Positions 41,701 through 47,798 of a DNA stretch of 64,000 bases are shown here, one piece after another; within the stretch, counting starts at the first letter, position 1, and each line of letters starts with the position of its first letter. The notes under the pieces were generated by a model. That model searched no databases. It was not told the DNA's origin and worked only from the letters and a program-made list of their open reading frames with translations. The stretch covers positions 18,507,889-18,571,888 of the forward strand of contig OW203732.1 of assembly GCA_934045075.1 (NCBI GenBank), read 5' to 3'. Made by a program: the position numbers and the translations under genes. The stretch is from Yponomeuta sedellus (Eukaryota > Arthropoda > Insecta > Lepidoptera > Yponomeutidae).

Positions 41701-44700
41701 GGTCATTTTTAATAACACTGAATTTAGGGGCGTCCTAAACATCCAAATACGAATTTACAACGATGGTTATGTCAATAATGTAGTGATAAAATCCGGTTCC
41801 AGCAACCCCATATCATATCAAATTATCATGTTTCGCCACATTTAAATTTTATCAACATACCGACAACAGTGAAGTGTATCTGAGACTCGGTGAGAGGCGT
41901 CGAAGGTCATGATACAGGCTCGCCTAGTATGGTTTTCGATATGCAAACACATTCTACCTACATTCTATGTATCCAATTCATGTATTTTTTGTTGTACAGA
42001 CGTTCGTAACCAATAAATTTCTTATTCTAAATTTCTTATTCCATATCTTTTTTATGTTGTACAATTTATCGTTTTGCAGTGGAGCCGACCGGGCAGGCTT
42101 CGGCGTTTGTCACAGACATGCTGAGCTATTTATCTGGAGTGCTGACGTCACTGGAACACTTGCCGGAGCGGGCAAGGTTACTATTGGTTTTAGTACTTAG
42201 CCTGACTATTTTTATTTTATAGTCTTTTTAATGCACTAACCCGTGCTAAGGACAATTTTAAAAACCTATTTACTCGGGGCTGCAAGTGATGCAAATTACT
42301 TCAGCCAGATGTCGCTGCCTGTACGTAATACAGAGAATATTTCACTGATGCCGGCGAGTCGCCCATTAGCTCAGTTGGAAAGAGCGCTGGCACGGATAGC
42401 CAGAGGTCGCGGGTTCGAATCCCGGCATGGGTTAAATTTTTAGCCTCTAAATAGGTTTTGAAAATTATTTTTATTTTATTTATTAAGGAGCTTAGGGACG
42501 CTAATAAGCGCCACAAATGGAGTAAAAATCGTAACTTTTTTTATAATACGTTTTCGTCAAAACGTGAACATGACAAATCTTAATATCTGTGGCAACTATT
42601 TTTCTATTATGATAATTTTGTTATGCAAATCCAAATGTTCTTCGGGTTATCAATGTAAACCTGTTATTGGCTTCAAATGTACTTCATGTTATTTTTGTAA
42701 CAATGCGTCTTATACATATAAGCAGTTGGTTATCCAATAAACAATAAAACAAAACAGTAACAAGTACTACACATTCTAATTTTAAAAAACCTTTCCTATA
42801 ACCTTAGCACGTGTTAGTGCGTGAAAAAGAATATATTCTAATTTTAAACCAAACCAAATATGTACAGTTTACATATCCTTAACATATATCTTCAAACATA
42901 CATTTATACCATGATAACATTAAATATTTAAAAACGTTTAAGCTGGTACAATGGCACATATGGAATTTGCAATCAAGCAACTCGTGTAACCTATTTACAA
43001 CATTTCGCAATAAATAACATCGCCTGCGCGCTTCACGTATGCGATGGAAAAAGCCAGTTGCGATTGCGCACTCACATCTCCTCAACATGTCCCGAAATTT
43101 ATAACAGTTTTTCCTAGAATATAACAGTTTTTAGTAAATTAACATTTAACACATTATTTCCCCATTCCCCAACCAAGTATGGCATCCGTGGTTAACGGAA
43201 ACGCGACGCGAACCGCTGGACGGTCCCCTGTAAAATGCAATTTTTGACCCTTAGAGTGGCAGCGGTCCGCGCGGCGACCAACCGCATCGCGACTCGCCTC
43301 CGCGACATGGTCCTCGAGCCGTCGGTGCGACAGATCTCGATGGGCGCCCTTCACCAGCTGGACCTGGACGTGATCCAGTGCGAGCAGTGGGCGGCCGGCG
43401 AGCCGCTGGCTGGCCTGCGGGAGGGAGAGCTACTGGACCACTTTGCCGCGCTCAGGTGGGCCCAGACGTTGCATCAGAAAGAGGCGGGGCTGGAACGTCA
43501 CTAGAGATAGGCCGATGCGTTGTTATAACGTCACTATAAAGAGGTGGATACGGCGTTGGCATGCCACTAGAAAGGCCTGGATGTAGCGCTAGAATGTCAC
43601 TGAAGATAGGCGCTCGCGGTCCTTGAATGTCACTAGAGTTGGGTCGTGGCGCTAAAATCTCTCTTTAGATATGGTACAGTAGGCTTCAGTGCGGCAGATC
43701 TCGATGGGCGCCCTTCACCAGCTGGACCTGGACGTGATTCAGTGCGAGCAGTGGGCGGCCGGCGAGCCGCTGGCTTGCCTGCGGGAGGGAGAGCTACTGG
43801 ACCACTTTGCCGCGCTCAGGTGGGCCCAGACGTTGTTTAGAGATAGGCGAGAGGAGAAGATTGTCACAAGATACGGACCCTGTGTGTCAATAGAAGGGGT
43901 CGCTGTAGCGCTAGAATGTAACTAGAGATAGGCGGTCGTGGTGCTAGAATGTAACTAGAGATAGGCGGTCGTGGCGCTAGAATGTAACTATAGATAGGCG
44001 GTCGTGGCGCTAGAATGTAACTAGAGATAGGCGGTCGTGGCGCTAGAATGTAACTAGAGATAGGCGGTCGTGGCGCTAGAATGTAACTAGAGATAGGCCG
44101 TCGTGGTGCTAGAATGTAACTAGAGATAGGCGGTCGTGGTGCTAGAATGTAACTAGAGATAGGCCGTCGTGGTGCTAGAATGTAACTAGAGATAGGCCGT
44201 CGTGGTGCTAGAATGTAACTAGAGATAGGCGGTCGTGGTGCTAGAATGTAACTAGAGATAGGCGGTCGTGGTGCTAGAATGTAACTAGAGATAGGCCGTC
44301 GTGGTGCTAGAATGTAACTAGAGATAGGCGGTCGTGGTGCTAGAATGTAACTAGAGATAGGCGGTCGTGGTGCTAGAATGTAACTAGAGATAGGCCGTCG
44401 TGGTGCTAGAATGTAACTAGAGATAGGCGGTCGTGGTGCTAGAATGTAACTAGAGATAGGCCGTCGTGGTGCTAGAATGTAACTAGAGATAGGCGGTCGT
44501 GGTGCTAGAATGTAACTAGAGATAGGCGGTCGTGGTGCTAGAATGTAACTAGAGATAGGCCGTCGTGGTGCTAGAATGTAACTAGAGATAGGCGGTCGTG
44601 GTGCTAGAATGTAACTAGAGATAGGCGGTCGTGGTGCTAGAATGTAACTAGAGATAGGCCGTCGTGGTGCTAGAATGTAACTAGAGATAGGCGGTCGTGG

Positions 44701-45668
44701 TGCTAGAATGTAACTAGAGATAGGCCGTCGTGGTGCTAGAATGTAACTAGAGATAGGCGGTCGTGGTGCTAGAATGTAACTAGAGATAGGCCGTCGTGGT
44801 GCTAGAATGTAACTAGAGATAGGCGGTCGTGGTGCTAGAATGTAACTAGAGATAGGCGGTCGTGGTGCTAGAATGTAACTAGAGATAGGCCGTCGTGGTG
44901 CTAGAATGTAACTAGAGATAGGCGGTCGTGGTGCTAGAATGTAACTAGAGATAGGCGGTCGCGGCGCTAGAATGTAACTAGAGATAGGCGGTCGTGGTGC
45001 TAGAATGTAACTAGAGATAGGCGGTCGCGGCGCTAGAATGTAACTAGAGATAGGCGGTCGTGAATAGAATGTCATACTCTAGATATGGTGCTGTAGGCAT
45101 CAGTAGAATGACACTAGAGAGAGGCGATAAAAAGAATTTAAAAAAAATTGTGCAAAGTTTACAATTGTATATAGCGAATTTACCTTTAGCGAATTTTAAG
45201 TGGTTTTCACAAGGTCTTGTCTGTAGGAATGCAAAACACACAGATGCCATCATCATAAAGCTGTTGGATAGATCTATTCTAAGTGACTTTAGAATGTCAC
45301 TAGATATAGTGCCTACTAATCAAATAGTCCTAAAATAGTAACAAGGCGAACATGGAATTACACCCAGACTGAAGAAATGTAGGTATATAGCTAATTGTTA
45401 AAAGGTTCTTTTCCACTCCTGCAGGCAACTCCTCGATCTGATAACCGGTTGGGACTGGTCTTCCTACCTCCACGATATCGGAGTCGACGGCGGCAAGTAC
45501 GCGCTGGTGCCGCCTCGTGACGCCGCCGTCCTCCTCGAGAAACTGAAGGAGGCCGAGCAAAAGAGCTCCGTCTTCTCCGTCCTGAAGAAAAACGAACGGG
45601 ACAGGAGAAAGTTGCTGGACACCGTTTTGAAGCAGCTGAAACAGTTGCAGAATCAAGACGGGTCGTAG
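20778..45668 (+). CDS. Sec15: Exocyst complex component Sec15 (EXOC6 family), complete, 17 coding exons, 762 aa
   Basis: Subunit of the octameric exocyst that tethers secretory and recycling vesicles to the plasma membrane; family knowledge says its C-terminal region binds Rab11-type GTPases. Exons: 20778-20798, 20995-21141, 22588-22693, 23838-23976, 24796-24976, 27307-27382, 28308-28449, 30030-30199, 30748-30871, 32362-32497, 33859-33944, 34670-34880, 35897-35989, 36563-36677, 42080-42176, 43255-43455, 45425-45668. All junctions are GT-AG, phases agree throughout, and the total is 763 codons including TAG, close to the usual 760-800 residues. Diagnostic stretches are HDKEIEKLCNFHYQGF, MELCLPLLTTYSKLK, FSPLHRCLHIHSVLGAKN, RKQQARLVL, VKEFIYACLK and RQISMGALHQLDLDVIQCE. 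Exon 1 (7 codons) is the least certain; it joins in phase to the family's conserved EIES block. Introns are repeat-rich; the longest (36678-42079) carries an intact CR1-like element. A polyadenylation signal follows at 45712. Confidence 0.93.
21175..21519 (+). mobile_element. 5S-rRNA-like SINE with 11-bp target duplication
   Basis: Flanked by ATATTCAGTAG at 21164-21174 and 21520-21530. Head, 5S-like box (GGATGGGTGACAG) and GGGTTGACATGG end as in other copies. In Sec15 intron 2. Confidence 0.85.
21925..22300 (+). mobile_element. tRNA-like SINE with its tail repeated on both sides
   Basis: The tail GGAATTTTTAGCCTCTAAAT ... TTAGCATGGGTTAGTGCATT occurs at 21928-21995 and again at 22226-22295, enclosing a tRNA-like unit at 22153-22225. 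It looks like a partial tandem dimer. In Sec15 intron 2. Confidence 0.65.
23190..23335 (+). repeat. Dispersed repeat, inverted relative to 13180-13375
   Basis: Shared AATGTCAATGTACAATGTAA, CTTCGGGCC and neighbouring sequence. In Sec15 intron 3; the rest of that intron (22694-23837) shows nothing recognisable. Confidence 0.5.
23977..24795. other. Sec15 intron 4 with LINE relics
   Basis: 24400-24510 carries a LINE C-terminal relic (shared with 9500-9790). 24540-24650 is a LINE-3'-end-like repeat (AATAAGGCCGCCAATTGTAC ... TTGTGTACAATAAAG type) also found inverted at 29903-30010. Confidence 0.5.
25031..25470. mobile_element. Foldback element in Sec15 intron 5
   Basis: About 190-base arms in inverted orientation, with centre near 25250: for example GTGCAGAGTTCGTGTTTTAA on the left answers TTAAAACACGAACTCTGCAC on the right. 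The arms include ATGCGATGAAATCGATTACA near the centre. No ORF beyond the palindromic ones. Confidence 0.8.
25843..26034 (+). mobile_element. Non-autonomous Helitron-like element, copy 2
   Basis: 192 bases starting TCTATAATATA after an A and ending CAGCTAG before a T, the Helitron A|T insertion pattern; copy of 3535-3721. Confidence 0.7.
26395..26640 (-). repeat. Dispersed repeat, family unknown, copy 2
   Basis: Reverse complement of 1520-1712. In Sec15 intron 5. Confidence 0.6.
26750..26960 (+). mobile_element. Decayed tRNA-derived SINE
   Basis: tRNA-like head (TAACCTAGTGGGTGAAACAA, GGTTCGATTCCCAG) followed by a tail distantly matching 35119-35376. A LINE-3'-end-like relic follows at 27115-27235. 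Confidence 0.5.
27478..27700 (+). mobile_element. tRNA-derived SINE, second family
   Basis: Head GTTGGTCTAGCCGTTGGGTA and GTGGGTTAGATTCCCGC, tail with TTGCCTGGTTACCAAAGTAC and a TTATTATTATTAT end. The tail recurs on minus at about 35448-35520. In Sec15 intron 6. Confidence 0.65.
27710..28307. other. Rest of Sec15 intron 6
   Basis: Holds a hairpin with 18-bp arms and a 4-base loop (27913-27930 with 27935-27952) and a 5S-like-SINE 3' fragment at about 28010-28083. Confidence 0.6.
28606..29125. mobile_element. MITE with GGGGCCTCTAGACG ends in Sec15 intron 7
   Basis: Terminal inverted repeat GGGGCCTCTAGACG at 28606-28619, mirrored at 29112-29125; the subterminal regions are also inverted (TATATCCCG and CATATCCCGGCC types). 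No transposase. The flanks suggest a short AT-rich duplication (ATAA). Confidence 0.65.
29287..29391 (+). pseudogene. Duplicate of the end of Sec15 exon 7 plus adjoining intron
   Basis: Aligns with 28400-28499: the codons for HIHSVLGAKNDFIQYY, the donor region and the following intronic TGCATGAAAGGAGCCTCC. Small indels disrupt frame and donor. It lies in intron 7 within a two-copy tandem repeat of about 230 bases (29192-29560). The intronic part belongs to a dispersed repeat also present at 10160-10290. Confidence 0.65.
29560..30029. repeat. LINE 3'-end-like repeat abutting the exon 8 acceptor
   Basis: 29903-30010 is the inverted copy of 24540-24650 (ATTCTTTATTGTACACACCA on plus). It stops about 20 bases before the exon 8 start, so it forms the sequence in which the branch point should lie. 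A decayed SINE occupies about 29570-29700. Confidence 0.55.
30200..30747. other. Sec15 intron 8
   Basis: A possible Helitron-like piece at about 30565-30712 (starts TCTAATATATAAAAATCTCT after A, ends near GGATCAGCT without a clear CTAG). Nothing else recognised. Confidence 0.4.
30900..31090 (+). mobile_element. RTE-type LINE 3' fragment
   Basis: Contains GGCTATGTCCAGCAGTGGAC and the TAGCCTGAAGAAGAAGAACA tail, as at 36960-36980 and 41513-41544. In Sec15 intron 9. Confidence 0.55.
31493..32167. mobile_element. Foldback element interrupted by a 5S-like SINE
   Basis: With the SINE (31759-32127) and its duplication removed, the left arm from 31493 (ATTACTTTGCTAAATTCCGC) pairs with the right arm ending at 32167 along about 150 bases, including AAGCAGAAGCAAGACACGAA against its reverse complement at about 31690-31710. 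Confidence 0.8.
31759..32127 (+). mobile_element. 5S-rRNA-like SINE, full length, with 11-bp target duplication
   Basis: Flanked by TGGTGCTTGTG at 31748-31758 and 32128-32138. The head contains GTTAAGCAACAACAGGCGCG then GTCAGGTGCAGGATGGGTGA and CCG, closely like the 3' half of insect 5S rRNA including its internal promoter C box. The body has no ORF; the 3' end is CATACAAGTTGATATC. In Sec15 intron 9. Confidence 0.85.
32724..33081 (+). mobile_element. 5S-rRNA-like SINE, diverged copy
   Basis: AGTCTGATCTTAAACGACC followed by GTTAAGCAATAGAGGGCGCG and GGATGGGTGACCGTC; here the 5S likeness extends further 5' than in the other copies. In Sec15 intron 10. Confidence 0.75.
33082..33858. other. Rest of Sec15 intron 10
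   Basis: A tRNA-SINE tail piece at about 33365-33425 (CCTTAGCACGGGTTAGTGCA) and a hairpin at 33657-33764 whose arms contain GATATGAAATTATAAAATAT and its imperfect complement. Confidence 0.55.
33961..34155 (+). mobile_element. tRNA-derived SINE, full length
   Basis: Head GACCTCTGTGGCGTAGCGTT with a B-box-like GGTCCCGGGCTGGAA, A-rich linker, and the tail with CACGACACAGGGTATCC and CAATGTATGTGCATG. Lies 16 bases into Sec15 intron 11; the rest of that intron to 34669 shows nothing recognisable. Confidence 0.7.
35119..35376 (+). mobile_element. Young tRNA-derived SINE with 14-bp target duplication, copy A
   Basis: Flanked by TATGGCAGAGATAA at 35105-35118 and 35377-35390. tRNA-like head with GGTAGCGGAGCGGTGTAGAA and GGGTTCGAACCCC; tail ends CAGGTCTAACTAAC. 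About 97% identical by eye to 61068-61328. In Sec15 intron 12. Confidence 0.88.
35391..35896. other. Rest of Sec15 intron 12
   Basis: A minus-strand SINE tail at about 35448-35520 (same family as 27478-27700). Nothing else recognised. Confidence 0.45.
35990..36562. mobile_element. Sec15 intron 13 with a short MITE and a hairpin
   Basis: MITE at 36262-36489: inverted ends ATCCTTACTTGTCCA and TGGACAAGTAAGGAT, with further inverted TAGTAAACAAGAT. Hairpin at about 36078-36150 (GAGGCTGTTTAAATAGT and its complement). Confidence 0.65.
37267..38424 (+). CDS. CR1-like ORF1 with PHD-type zinc finger, 385 aa
   Basis: Residues about 42-97 form a Cys4-His-Cys3 finger (CYACNTPFD, CCRVAGCLNRFHSAC, WACPQCKC) of the PHD type known from ORF1 of CR1-family elements. 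A charged, probably coiled region follows at about residues 125-200. The C-terminal third contains a conserved-looking block (MVSGLEDVLTYLKELC) of unknown role. An upstream in-frame ATG (37267) precedes a second at 37339 with a better match to where homologous fingers begin, so the true start could be 24 codons later. It overlaps ORF2 by eight bases. Confidence 0.82.
   Translation: MSRFAARNRNLVSHCIPSLLLRCAMSEPTTLFDMSASAVNTALCYACNTPFDHGEEELCCRVAGCLNRFHSACATAAKLTAVEKADWACPQCKCSLRRGGDHSHTPVGASKIRAGNVTIRKKKELKDKVPTTGQLEFQSAEFLEIMSEMRNICHEMVLMKDLMSQVTLAMAQHDTKLSALTVQLATMEARVPQHKEKESGITCSPDHPADYTPTYATVAAISPSKESSTKTTGYKSPLPLTTHQAKKGTATVTNDVTKTEVAAVPNNCGDAQESKRLKRPASLRCTGSSTSTLLKAVERRRFMHLWNMVSGLEDVLTYLKELCPTGTCTVEELNSKGDYKSYKIGIPEIHYDKCFMADVWPDNARLKAWIPFRGQKTSPPYQQRA
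38417..41296 (+). CDS. CR1-like ORF2: endonuclease and reverse transcriptase, 959 aa, no AUG at its start
   Basis: Endonuclease at about residues 10-240 (NIVYQNVRGLRTKL, VTETNL, CGGVLLAARSG, ILGDLNLN near residue 150, KYHPPLDIEI). Reverse transcriptase at about 450-720 (NYRPIAILCSPAKVFE, YFDFKKAFDRVDNDVL, GISQGSILGPLLFTIMVNDL, catalytic YADD near residue 675). There is no RNase H domain, which suits CR1 rather than the I group. No in-frame ATG occurs before the endonuclease begins; the coordinate given starts at a GTG overlapping the ORF1 stop, and the frame is open further upstream. Translation by reinitiation or frameshift is inferred. Confidence 0.88.
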   Translation: MHNAPNVPCPSLNIVYQNVRGLRTKLGYWRRNLLLIDHDILAVTETNLCPAITDAELTEGDWTILRRDPPKTCGGVLLAARSGIALRRRQELETEQGEDLWASFTINNKIFTVCAVYIHPKAPESVYMNWFCLLEDKYSQLKSENIVILGDLNLNSCSQNVLNYYGYFINVCGLVENNEVMNEHGGKLDVVLASEGLCGVSVRAADVGLVVHADKYHPPLDIEIPLRGGLQCSSMLDPSNITPHRDWNFSKGDYQLVYQLINQTNWDLLYECQDVNDAVEIFNDMIYKVFDVGVPKKVRSKMSQRKYPVWFTGDIIYTIKQKAMLHRKWKVTKDIEIYRQFSTLRMELKAALSLRYNEYMDTIVANIKSNPRSFWQHVNNLKSKGGFESKVTYAGRECSGEAAATAFADFFSSVFLPNTPALSVDETNSLDNTRTANYIAITQLTDDDVLLAIRKLRPRSSIGPDSIPPYVLKACSDVLVPALCFIFNLALSSGKYPTQWKLSRVSPIPKTSNRTCVENYRPIAILCSPAKVFESVLNNRLCPQLRPYMSDAQHGFRMRRSTNTNLLTLVDTISVHMDRASQVDVAYFDFKKAFDRVDNDVLLGRLCAIGFAPKLLSLFADYLRDRQQYVKHGCFNSVAFHTRSGISQGSILGPLLFTIMVNDLESVLRHTSCLLYADDLKLFLKVDSMTDCELLQRDLDAVYEWSIQNKLHFNTNKCYVMTFSRGPCPYQATYRLGSDVIVRVKEMKDLGILFDPKLTFHEHMQVTAADCMKRLGFVLRNAKEFNNPKAIELLYTALVRSKIEAGAIVWNPHEAKYILMLEKIQKAFLRFLYKRKYGYYPFLYPTQFLCGMLGFNTLKVRRNCEQLVTVCRMIRGEGDCSELTQRACRLSVPDNYLRARSHTLLSVPAARTVSRAHSPLVCALSSLNALLKSAPECDLFADRLTSVAEECLKYCERDE
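41613..42079. other. End of Sec15 intron 14
   Basis: No gene or repeat family recognised. Confidence 0.4.
42225..42620 (+). mobile_element. tRNA-like SINE in Sec15 intron 15
   Basis: tRNA-like unit at 42361-42432: A box TTAGCTCAGTTGG, B box GGGTTCGAATCCC, acceptor-like GCCCAT and ATGGGT ends, anticodon-like stem CTGGC/GCCAG with a 7-base loop. A piece of the foldback family of 5117-5872 follows (42480-42610). 42621-43254 shows nothing recognisable. Confidence 0.65.
43689..43835 (+). pseudogene. Partial duplicate of Sec15 exon 16 with its splice donor
   Basis: A 147-base copy of 43325-43471, 364 bases downstream, with three substitutions by eye. It includes the last 131 bases of exon 16, the donor and 16 intronic bases, but not the exon start. 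It is preceded by CTTCAG, which could act as an acceptor. Joined after exon 15 or 16 it would be out of phase; joined to exon 14 it would be in phase. I treat it as a non-functional exon copy. Confidence 0.85.
43911..45065. repeat. Minisatellite, 35 copies of a 33-bp unit in Sec15 intron 16
   Basis: Units begin CTAGAATGTAACTAGAGATA and recur every 33 bases from 43911 to 45065. Variation is almost confined to GGCGGTC against GGCCGTC and to GTGGTG against GTGGCG or GCGGCG at the unit end; the variants are arranged in runs of two and three units, a sign of multi-unit duplication. Degenerate units extend on both sides (about 43490-43680 and 45066-45125). Because 33 is a multiple of three, long spurious ORFs appear. 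Confidence 0.95.
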
Positions 45669-45711
45669 ACTGAAGTGGTGTTCGTGTATGGTGATAGTAT
45701 CTTGTAATTAT

Positions 45712-45717
45712 AATAAA
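45712..45717 (+). promoter_or_regulatory. Polyadenylation signal of Sec15
   Basis: AATAAA 44 bases after the Sec15 stop codon; it implies a short 3' UTR of about 70 bases. Confidence 0.7.
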
Positions 45718-47788
45718 GATCTGCCTGCCCCAATACTACGAGTGCCATATCCTGAACGATCCCAATCGTCTGTCAAATTACATACTAATTGCTATCGCAA
45801 ACGTCAGGGTTCCGACAGGATTTAGTGCGCATATTAGGCCTGCGCCTCAATTATGTGACTTCACGTAAACATGTGGGTATACGTGTGCGAAAGCGTAATG
45901 TTAGCTGTGCCGTATAGATACGAAGCGTGTGTCAAATGTGTATCACACATTGTGGATGCCGCATTTCTGTGGATATCTGATACGCGACAGTGATATTAAG
46001 CAACATAATTGTACGACAAAGTCCAGTAAATATTTTTGCTCACAGATGTATACGTGAAAAGTTGCATAATCAAGACGCTGCTCAGCAACAACTGTCAGTA
46101 AACGACGGGTTATTGTGGTCAGCTGGTCAGGAACCAAGTATGGTCGGCAAATAAATTAATTTTGGTCAGCTGTAATTTATTCGGCTATTAGAAGCACAGA
46201 TATCGTAGATCGCAAATAAATAAAATTTTAATACATTGTTGTATTAAAATTTTATTTATTTGCGGATTTATCTCGAAGCTGAATAAATTTTGAACTGAAT
46301 TTGCATTTTTTCAGCGGGTTCGGAATTTTCTGCTGCTGGATTTGATTATTTTGCTGCTAAATACGTTTTTATCTAAAAGTGAACATGAGAAATCTTAACA
46401 ACTGTGAAAACCTATTTTTAGAACCGACAGTCTAGAACCTAAGATCAACAATCTAGGACTTTAATAATACTACATTGTAGGCTATGTTGTTCTAAAAATA
46501 GTAATTACATGTTACGATTTTAATGTTTACTTTTTGAAAAAAAAAACGTATGTATTGTAAAACAAATTATAACCTTATTAGTAATCGTAATTCTAATAAA
46601 GAAGGATATTACTAATTTGTTTTTTTGTTAGTGACCTATGTGTAACTGTGAAGTAACCTTTGTCGGACGTGTTCTTGTAATTTATTCAGTGCTTGCAGTC
46701 GCCAATCCGCGGTGGGCACTCGCCCTTCTCTCACTCTGAGAAAAGGCCCGTTACCTGCTGCGGGACGTAAAGTCTGCTTGTGTTATGTGTTTATACACGT
46801 AAAGGGAAACGATGTTATTTTTAAGTGTAAGAAAAACGTTGCTTAGGGATAATTATTTTAAAAATGCTTTGCCAATTCAATTTTTTGCAAAGTTTATATT
46901 TTTAGTCCACTTCAGGGGTTTAACAAAATAAATTACATTACAAACCTGCATTACCGCACTCTTAGTCAAATCCATTGGTGCATTAGTTGATCCTAGGGAT
47001 TAAAAAGCATTTATAGTTTAGCTTTCGTTAGTATGTTATTTATTTATTGTAAATAATTTGAAAATGAGGTCAATAAATATTTCTTATATCCTACTTTGTT
47101 TTGTTTTTAGTTTAAAACTCTAATGTATTCATATGCTGTCTTTTTTAGAATAGACTGCATTTCGGCATGAGAATAATGTTCTACAGGAAAGCCTGAATAA
47201 AGAGCGATGGTCTATTCTGTTACACCGAATCCTGATACAGCTGTGCCCAGTCTCTCAGAATATCCTACAGGGCTTTAATTTAGATTTCCTACAACTTTCT
47301 CATTGCAGCCATTAGTTTCCAGTACCTGTATCATTTGGATGACAACGATTTAAAATATCAGAAAGATTCTGTAGTCTAAAAATATTAGAAATATGAAGAT
47401 GTTTTCAGTCACATAATAATGGCTGAACAGAGTATTATGAAACTTGACATACAGAAAAATAAAGATCTGAATGAGACATCAAATACCTACTCAACATCCC
47501 AGCAATGCATTCCCACGAAAATTTATTCCTTTGTTCCCAGTATGTCACACTTGTCTTATACAGTATAAGTACATACAGGGATTTTAACAAGAATAAAATG
47601 CCAATGTGTTACACCACGGTCACACGGTTTTCAAATGGGCATTTATTTTCAAAAATTACGCCGTCATTTTCTGTGTTACCAATATTCAAAGGATATTACT
47701 GATACCTATTATGTGGTGTGAACCCTTTCGTGTTTTTATGTATGTATTGGTGAATTACAAGGAAAACCATCATAGTGTAAAACTAATG
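45718..47788. other. Intergenic region between the 3' ends of Sec15 and RpL22
   Basis: No gene seen. A hairpin with perfect 25-base arms and a 4-base loop at 46211-46264. A foldback-family piece at 46355-46580. A LINE-3'-end-like relic at about 46700-46770. Confidence 0.55.
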
Positions 47789-47794
47789 TTTATT
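47789..47794 (-). promoter_or_regulatory. Polyadenylation signal of RpL22
   Basis: AATAAA on the minus strand, four bases beyond the TGA stop; the 3' UTR would be very short, which is common for ribosomal protein genes. Confidence 0.55.
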
Positions 47795-47798
47795 TAGT

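Noticed and set aside
42361..42432. tRNA gene
   Set aside because: It folds like a tRNA, but the base before the anticodon is not T, the family is dispersed with shared tails, and copies differ; treated as tRNA-like SINE heads.
43689..43835. A genuine extra Sec15 exon
   Set aside because: Inserted after exon 15 or 16 it breaks the reading phase, and it lacks the first part of the exon; only an exon-14 junction would work, for which there is no evidence here.
43911..45065. Possible CRISPR-like array
   Set aside because: Units are contiguous without unique spacers, lie in an intron of a eukaryotic gene and have no cas genes nearby.
43864..45075. 403-codon minus-strand ORF of 11-residue repeats
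   Set aside because: It is the translation of a 33-bp minisatellite inside a Sec15 intron; the unit length keeps the frame open, and no family or codon signal supports a gene.
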